A stretch of DNA of 45,713 bases, from NCBI GenBank assembly GCA_030611265.1, contig JAUWQD010000019.1:1-45713 (forward strand), given 5' to 3'. The notes under the pieces are model-generated. The model made no database searches, was not told the DNA's origin, and was given only the letters and a program-made list of their open reading frames with translations. Below are positions 42,362-45,713 of the stretch, in pieces. How positions within the stretch are numbered: position 1 is the first letter of the stretch; every line of letters starts with the position of its first letter. Both the position numbers and the translations under genes were made by a program. Source of the DNA: Methanosarcinaceae archaeon. Lineage in GTDB: Archaea > Halobacteriota > Methanosarcinia > Methanosarcinales > Methanosarcinaceae.

Positions 42362-42844
42362 ATGAAAGGAAGAGTTTGGAGATTTGGTGACGACATTGAT
42401 ACCGATGCAATGATCCCCGGCAGGTACCTTGTCCTCAATACGCCGGAGGAACTTGCAGCACACGCATTCGAAGGCGTGCGCCCTGAGTTTGCAGGAGAAG
42501 TTAAGGAGAACGATATTATTGTCGCGGACAACAATTTCGGTTGCGGATCGTCAAGGGAACATGCACCTATAGCACTTAAAGGTACAAAGATCGGCTGCGT
42601 AATTGCAAAATCGTTTGCACGTATTTTCTTCCGCAACGCGATCAATATTGGTGTGGCACTTCTTGAGTGCCCTGATACCGATAAGATCGAGGAAGACGAT
42701 GAACTTGAGGTCGATATCGCAACAGGCATTATAGAAAATAAGACCAAAGGTGAATCATATCAGGCAACTCCACTCCCCGATTTCGTGCGCGGAATAGTCG
42801 ATGCCGGCGGTTTGATCGAGTATACAAGAAAGATGATTGCATAA
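42362..42844 (+). CDS. leuD: 3-isopropylmalate (or homoaconitate) dehydratase small subunit
   Basis: 160 residues, the small subunit of an aconitase-family isomerase. Signatures: WRFGDDIDTDAMIPGRYLV, NNFGCGSSREHAPIALKGTK and AKSFARIFFRNAINIGVALL. The substrate loop reads YLVL after PGR; from memory IPMI-type subunits carry hydrophobic YLVY-like loops and homoaconitase YLRT, so leucine synthesis is favoured, as does the adjacent leuB. The large subunit (leuC) is not in the window. SD cggtgat precedes the ATG. leuB follows at 23 bp. Confidence 0.94.
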   Translation: MKGRVWRFGDDIDTDAMIPGRYLVLNTPEELAAHAFEGVRPEFAGEVKENDIIVADNNFGCGSSREHAPIALKGTKIGCVIAKSFARIFFRNAINIGVALLECPDTDKIEEDDELEVDIATGIIENKTKGESYQATPLPDFVRGIVDAGGLIEYTRKMIA

Positions 42845-42867
42845 TTTGAATTTAGGAGACTTATAAA

Positions 42868-43995
42868 ATGACACAATACAAAATTCCGGTAATACCTGGT
42901 GACGGGATCGGCCCGGAGATCGTGGCTGAAGGAAAGAAGGTAATTGATGCTGCCGGAGAGAAGTTCGGATTCGATGTCGAGTGGACCGAGTTCCCACACG
43001 GTGCAGACCATTATCTTGAGACAGGTGAACTGATATCGGAAGATTCACTCAAGGAACTTGGAAAATATAAAGCCATTTATCTTGGTTCAATTGGTGACCC
43101 AAGGGTGGCTCCTGGTGTGCTTGAGAAAGGAGTTTTGCTTGCTGCACGATTCTACTTTGACCAGTATGTGAACCTGCGACCTATCAAACTTCTTGAAGGT
43201 GTCTGGACCCCTATCAAGGACAAGACACCTGCAGACATTGATTTTACGGTTGTTCGTGAGAATACCGAGGATTTCTATATCGGTATCGGTGGACGTGCCA
43301 AGAAAGGCGTTAGCAAGGATGTGCTTGAGGTTTCAAGGACATTGTATTCTGCACGGTTCGGTTTAGATATCGAAACCGACAGCGAGGAGATCGGATACCA
43401 GATCGGTATGATCTCAAAGGAAGGTACCCAGAGGATTATCAGGTATGCTTTCGATCTTGCAGAGAAGAGCAAGAAACACGTATCATCTGTTGATAAGGCA
43501 AATGTGCTCACTGATATCTACGGGTTCTGGCGAGAGGAGTTTACGGCAGTTGCATCCGAGCATCCCGGTGTAACCACAGATTTCAATTATGTGGATGCTA
43601 TAACCATGTGGTTCGTGAAGAACCCTGAATGGTTCGATGTTGTTGTAACCCCGAACATGTTCGGTGACATTATCACAGACCTTGGCGCAATGGTCCAGGG
43701 TGGACTCGGTCTTGCACCTGGCGGAAACATCAACCCTGAAGGTACAAGCATGTTCGAGCCGATCCACGGTTCTGCTCCAAAGTACAAGGGAATGAACAAG
43801 GTCAACCCGATCGCAACTATCTGGGCTGGTTCAATGCTTATTGAACAGTTGGGCGAAAAGGAAGCCGCTGACTCTATTGTTTCTGCAATTGAACGGAACA
43901 TTCTTGACAGCAAGGTTAAAACATACGACATGGGCGGTTCATCAGGAACATCCGATGTCGGTGACGATATTGCAAGGATAGTGCTGGGTAATTAA
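42868..43995 (+). CDS. leuB: 3-isopropylmalate dehydrogenase
   Basis: 375 residues of the isocitrate/isopropylmalate dehydrogenase family, with the opening [20 protein letters not shown], substrate-site [13 protein letters not shown], metal-binding Asp in [13 protein letters not shown] and the NAD-site [20 protein letters not shown]. The length is near bacterial LeuB and longer than typical methanogen AksF/LeuB (about 330-350, from memory), so the exact subtype is uncertain; a tartrate- or homoisocitrate-type enzyme is possible. SD aggaga precedes the ATG. It forms an operon with leuD. Confidence 0.9.
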   Translation: MTQYKIPVIPGDGIGPEIVAEGKKVIDAAGEKFGFDVEWTEFPHGADHYLETGELISEDSLKELGKYKAIYLGSIGDPRVAPGVLEKGVLLAARFYFDQYVNLRPIKLLEGVWTPIKDKTPADIDFTVVRENTEDFYIGIGGRAKKGVSKDVLEVSRTLYSARFGLDIETDSEEIGYQIGMISKEGTQRIIRYAFDLAEKSKKHVSSVDKANVLTDIYGFWREEFTAVASEHPGVTTDFNYVDAITMWFVKNPEWFDVVVTPNMFGDIITDLGAMVQGGLGLAPGGNINPEGTSMFEPIHGSAPKYKGMNKVNPIATIWAGSMLIEQLGEKEAADSIVSAIERNILDSKVKTYDMGGSSGTSDVGDDIARIVLGN

Positions 43996-44000
43996 AACCG

Positions 44001-44008
44001 TTTTTTTA
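44001..44008 (+). terminator. U-tract after leuB
   Basis: Seven T begin 5 bases after the leuB stop (ccgttttttt), a typical archaeal intrinsic termination tract. A second T-run lies at about 44043-44051. Confidence 0.4.
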
Positions 44009-44383
44009 CAGATGCGCTTTGGCATGATGGATTGCCGGGCGCGGATTTTTTTTTGTAAATCTGGTGTCATTTCCAAGTGTTTTAAGACCAGATTTTATTC
44101 TTTCAGCGGTGTCCGAATCAAGTTTTTAAGAAACTTGCCTACATCCGGATGTAGTCCACTGTATTCAAACGCAGACTTCCAGATATTATATCAAGAGAAA
44201 CACGAAAAGAATAGTCGATCTGCATATTGCCGACACATTTTCACTATTCCCGTATCTCATGATAAATACCATTTACGATGAGCGTAAGCATCAGTGTTAC
44301 AAATGGTTCTCTTTAACATTGTATGAGTAATATCACTATTCAGGATATATCGTCAAACATGGAATCGCATTGCCTGAATTAAT

Positions 44384-44434
44384 GGACAGGATTGACAGGA
44401 TATAAGTGGTTTGCCCCATCCTGTAAATCCCGTC
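44384..44434. repeat. Inverted repeat of the ggacaggattgacaggat type
   Basis: ggacaggattgacaggat (44384-44401) is matched by atcctgtaaatcccgtc (44418-44434), its reverse complement with two differences over 17 bases, separated by 16 nt. Elements of this kind (aggattgacaggat/atcctgtaaatcctgt) are, from memory, widespread REP-like hairpins in prokaryotes. Confidence 0.65.
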
Positions 44435-44497
44435 TAATATTTACCCACTCAATGTTGGGGAGATCCTTACAAATATCTCATGCCATGCCATCATAAC

Positions 44498-44509
44498 AAC
44501 TATATAGTT
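44498..44509 (+). promoter_or_regulatory. Palindromic TATA box for the ATPase gene
   Basis: aactatatagtt is a perfect 12-bp palindrome centred about 27 bp before the ATG at 44530, so the transcript should be leaderless. gttgcaac follows it and recurs at the start codon. Confidence 0.45.
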
Positions 44510-44529
44510 GCAACACGATTAGTATAATC

Positions 44530-45713
44530 ATGTTGCAACAATTCATCAACCGCGAAGCAGAACTCGCTTTCCTAAACGAACGTTTATTGGAACACAAGCC
44601 ACAGCTGCTTATTTTTTACGGCCGGCGCAGGGTTGGCAAGACTCATCTATTGGCAAAGTTCATGGAAAGCAAACCTCAAACGCCATCTATTTACTTCCTT
44701 GCTGGAAAAAAACGATGGAAGGATAATATCAAAGAACTTCAATCCAAGATGGCAGAAATGGTGGATGAACCATTGTTTTCAACCGCAGAATTTACCGATT
44801 ATATTGAACTTTTCAGGGAATTTTCAAAAAGGTTCAAGGAACAGATTATCATTGTAATTGATGAATTCCCATACCTCCATGATTCAAAAAGAGATATTGA
44901 ATCAATGTTTCAGAAGATATATGATGAGATCATATCAAAATCTGAAATAACTCTGATACTGTGCGGTTCAAGTGTCTCAATGATGGAATCACTGCTCGGA
45001 TACAAGAGTCCGCTCTATGGCAGGCGCACAGGGCAGTGGTTGGTTGAACCGCTTCGCTTCAGGGATGTCTGTAAATTTTTCCCAAAATACGACATACAGA
45101 ATTGCATTGAAACGTATGCTGTACTTGGAGGGATACCATTCTATCTTTCCATGTTCAATGACAGTAATAGTGTTTTGAAAAATATAGAAAACGTGCTGCT
45201 CAGTAAAGGTTCGGTGCTGCAAAGGGAGCCTGAATTCTTATTGATGGAAGAAGTGCGCGAGCCAAGGAACTATTTTCTCATATTGAAAGCAATCGCATTT
45301 GGAAACACTAGGTTCTCTGAAATAGTCAGCACAACCGGACTTGATAAATCTGTGGTTTCAAGATACGTGGATGTTCTACATAATCTGAGGATCGTTAAAA
45401 AATCCATACCGGTTACAATAAAAAAAGAGAACGTACGTGATATTCGATATTATCTGAATGATAATCTGTTCAATTTTTGGTTTAAATTTACCTATCCAAA
45501 CGAAGCACAGATTGAATATGGTAATACTGATGCCTTGATCCAGACTATAAAGTCGCAATTGGATGTTTATACGAGTTTTGTTTTTGAAGATGTTTCGCGA
45601 GAATTCCTATATGAGATCATGGATGATCTGCCATTTAGGTTTGAGAGAATTGGCAAGTGGTGGCACAAGGACAATGAGATCGACCTTGTGGCATTCAATG
45701 AAGGATCACGAGA
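44530..45713 (+). CDS. Archaeal ATPase (ATPase_2) with DUF234-type tail, 3' truncated
   Basis: About 394 residues are visible and the gene runs off the right edge. It opens MLQQFINREAELAFLNERLL and has Walker A FYGRRRVGKTHLL, Walker B IIIVIDEFPYLH and sensor-like LILCGSSVSMMESL. A winged-helix region (SEIVSTTGLDKSVVSRYVDV) comes before a C-terminal DUF234 segment with FERIGKWWHKDNEIDLVAFN, a PD-(D/E)XK-like E-I-D motif. These ATPases are abundant, often mobile, archaeal accessory genes of unsettled role. No SD is visible; the leaderless promoter supports this ATG. Confidence 0.88.
   Translation, partial: MLQQFINREAELAFLNERLLEHKPQLLIFYGRRRVGKTHLLAKFMESKPQTPSIYFLAGKKRWKDNIKELQSKMAEMVDEPLFSTAEFTDYIELFREFSKRFKEQIIIVIDEFPYLHDSKRDIESMFQKIYDEIISKSEITLILCGSSVSMMESLLGYKSPLYGRRTGQWLVEPLRFRDVCKFFPKYDIQNCIETYAVLGGIPFYLSMFNDSNSVLKNIENVLLSKGSVLQREPEFLLMEEVREPRNYFLILKAIAFGNTRFSEIVSTTGLDKSVVSRYVDVLHNLRIVKKSIPVTIKKENVRDIRYYLNDNLFNFWFKFTYPNEAQIEYGNTDALIQTIKSQLDVYTSFVFEDVSREFLYEIMDDLPFRFERIGKWWHKDNEIDLVAFNEGSR

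Larger units (their letters stand above)
43996..44529. other. 534-bp gene-free interval after leuB
   Basis: A short frame (about 44012-44281, 89 codons) is open, but its composition does not look like a protein and it has no SD, so I leave it out. The interval holds T-runs, an inverted repeat at 44384-44434 and the promoter of the ATPase gene. Otherwise I see nothing here. Confidence 0.55.

Noticed and set aside
42077-42463. 128-codon minus-strand frame upstream of leuD
   Set aside because: Its Lys/Phe/Cys-rich middle is just the translated hexamer array, and it overlaps the leuD start.
44012-44281. 89-codon plus-strand frame after leuB
   Set aside because: No SD, odd composition with many Cys and Phe, starts in a T-run region; not credible as a gene.

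Overview
The window looks like a chromosomal segment from a methanogenic or ANME-type euryarchaeon, most probably in or near the Methanosarcinales. Pointers are archaeal-type S-adenosylmethionine synthetase, PurP, archaeal TruA, type II methionine aminopeptidase, a TrmG10-like THUMP methyltransferase, an intron-containing tRNA-Tyr with the archaeal C1-G72 pair, MoeA fused to a periplasmic-binding-like domain, HTH_45 regulators, a MacB-like ABC system with a COG1361-type protein, and large TPR proteins of the style common in that order. No methanogenesis or methanotrophy gene lies in the window, so the placement is an inference.

Layout. 1-3.1 kb: 3' part of a TPR-nitrilase fusion with very recent repeat expansion, then a decayed reading frame. 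3.1-6.6 kb: moeA, a small membrane protein, ilvE and tRNA-Arg(TCT). 6.6-10.2 kb is an AT-rich accessory stretch: two repeat elements, a TumA/TumE-like toxin-antitoxin pair, bacterial-type RNase III, two membrane proteins, and a 1-kb segment bounded by tRNA-Asp and a copy of its 3' end. 10.2-14.3 kb: tRNA-Asp, tRNA-Tyr, metK and hisG-hisA-hisB. 14.4-19.0 kb: an MFS exporter and a redox cluster of CcdA with three thioredoxin-fold lipoproteins; one lipoprotein and the start of its neighbour have been tandemly duplicated. 19.4-23.7 kb: two M24 peptidases, a secreted protein, a DUF1805 protein and a tRNA methyltransferase. 23.9-30.1 kb: orphan membrane and lipoprotein genes, then a winged-helix/7-TM pair divergent from an ABC ATPase, COG1361-type protein and FtsX-like permease. 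30.2-34.5 kb: truA, a membrane-anchored winged-helix protein, purP and a COG2509-type flavoprotein. 34.5-37.1 kb: a possible structured RNA and a 773-residue membrane HEAT-like protein. 37.3-40.5 kb: MFS transporter, dolichol-kinase-like enzyme and HerA-like ATPase. 40.6-44.0 kb: transglutaminase-fold lipoprotein and leuD-leuB. 44.5 kb to the end: a truncated archaeal ATPase with a DUF234 tail.

Functionally, a housekeeping backbone (histidine, branched-chain amino acids, SAM, purine, molybdopterin, tRNA modification) is interrupted by accessory blocks with lower GC, repeats, decayed genes and duplicated segments. The items most worth a second look are the TPR-nitrilase fusion, a three-copy repeat family with compensatory changes in a short hairpin, the tRNA-Asp-bounded segment, RNase III in an archaeon, the thioredoxin duplication and the candidate RNA at 34.6 kb. 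All annotation is by eye; no database search or folding program was run.
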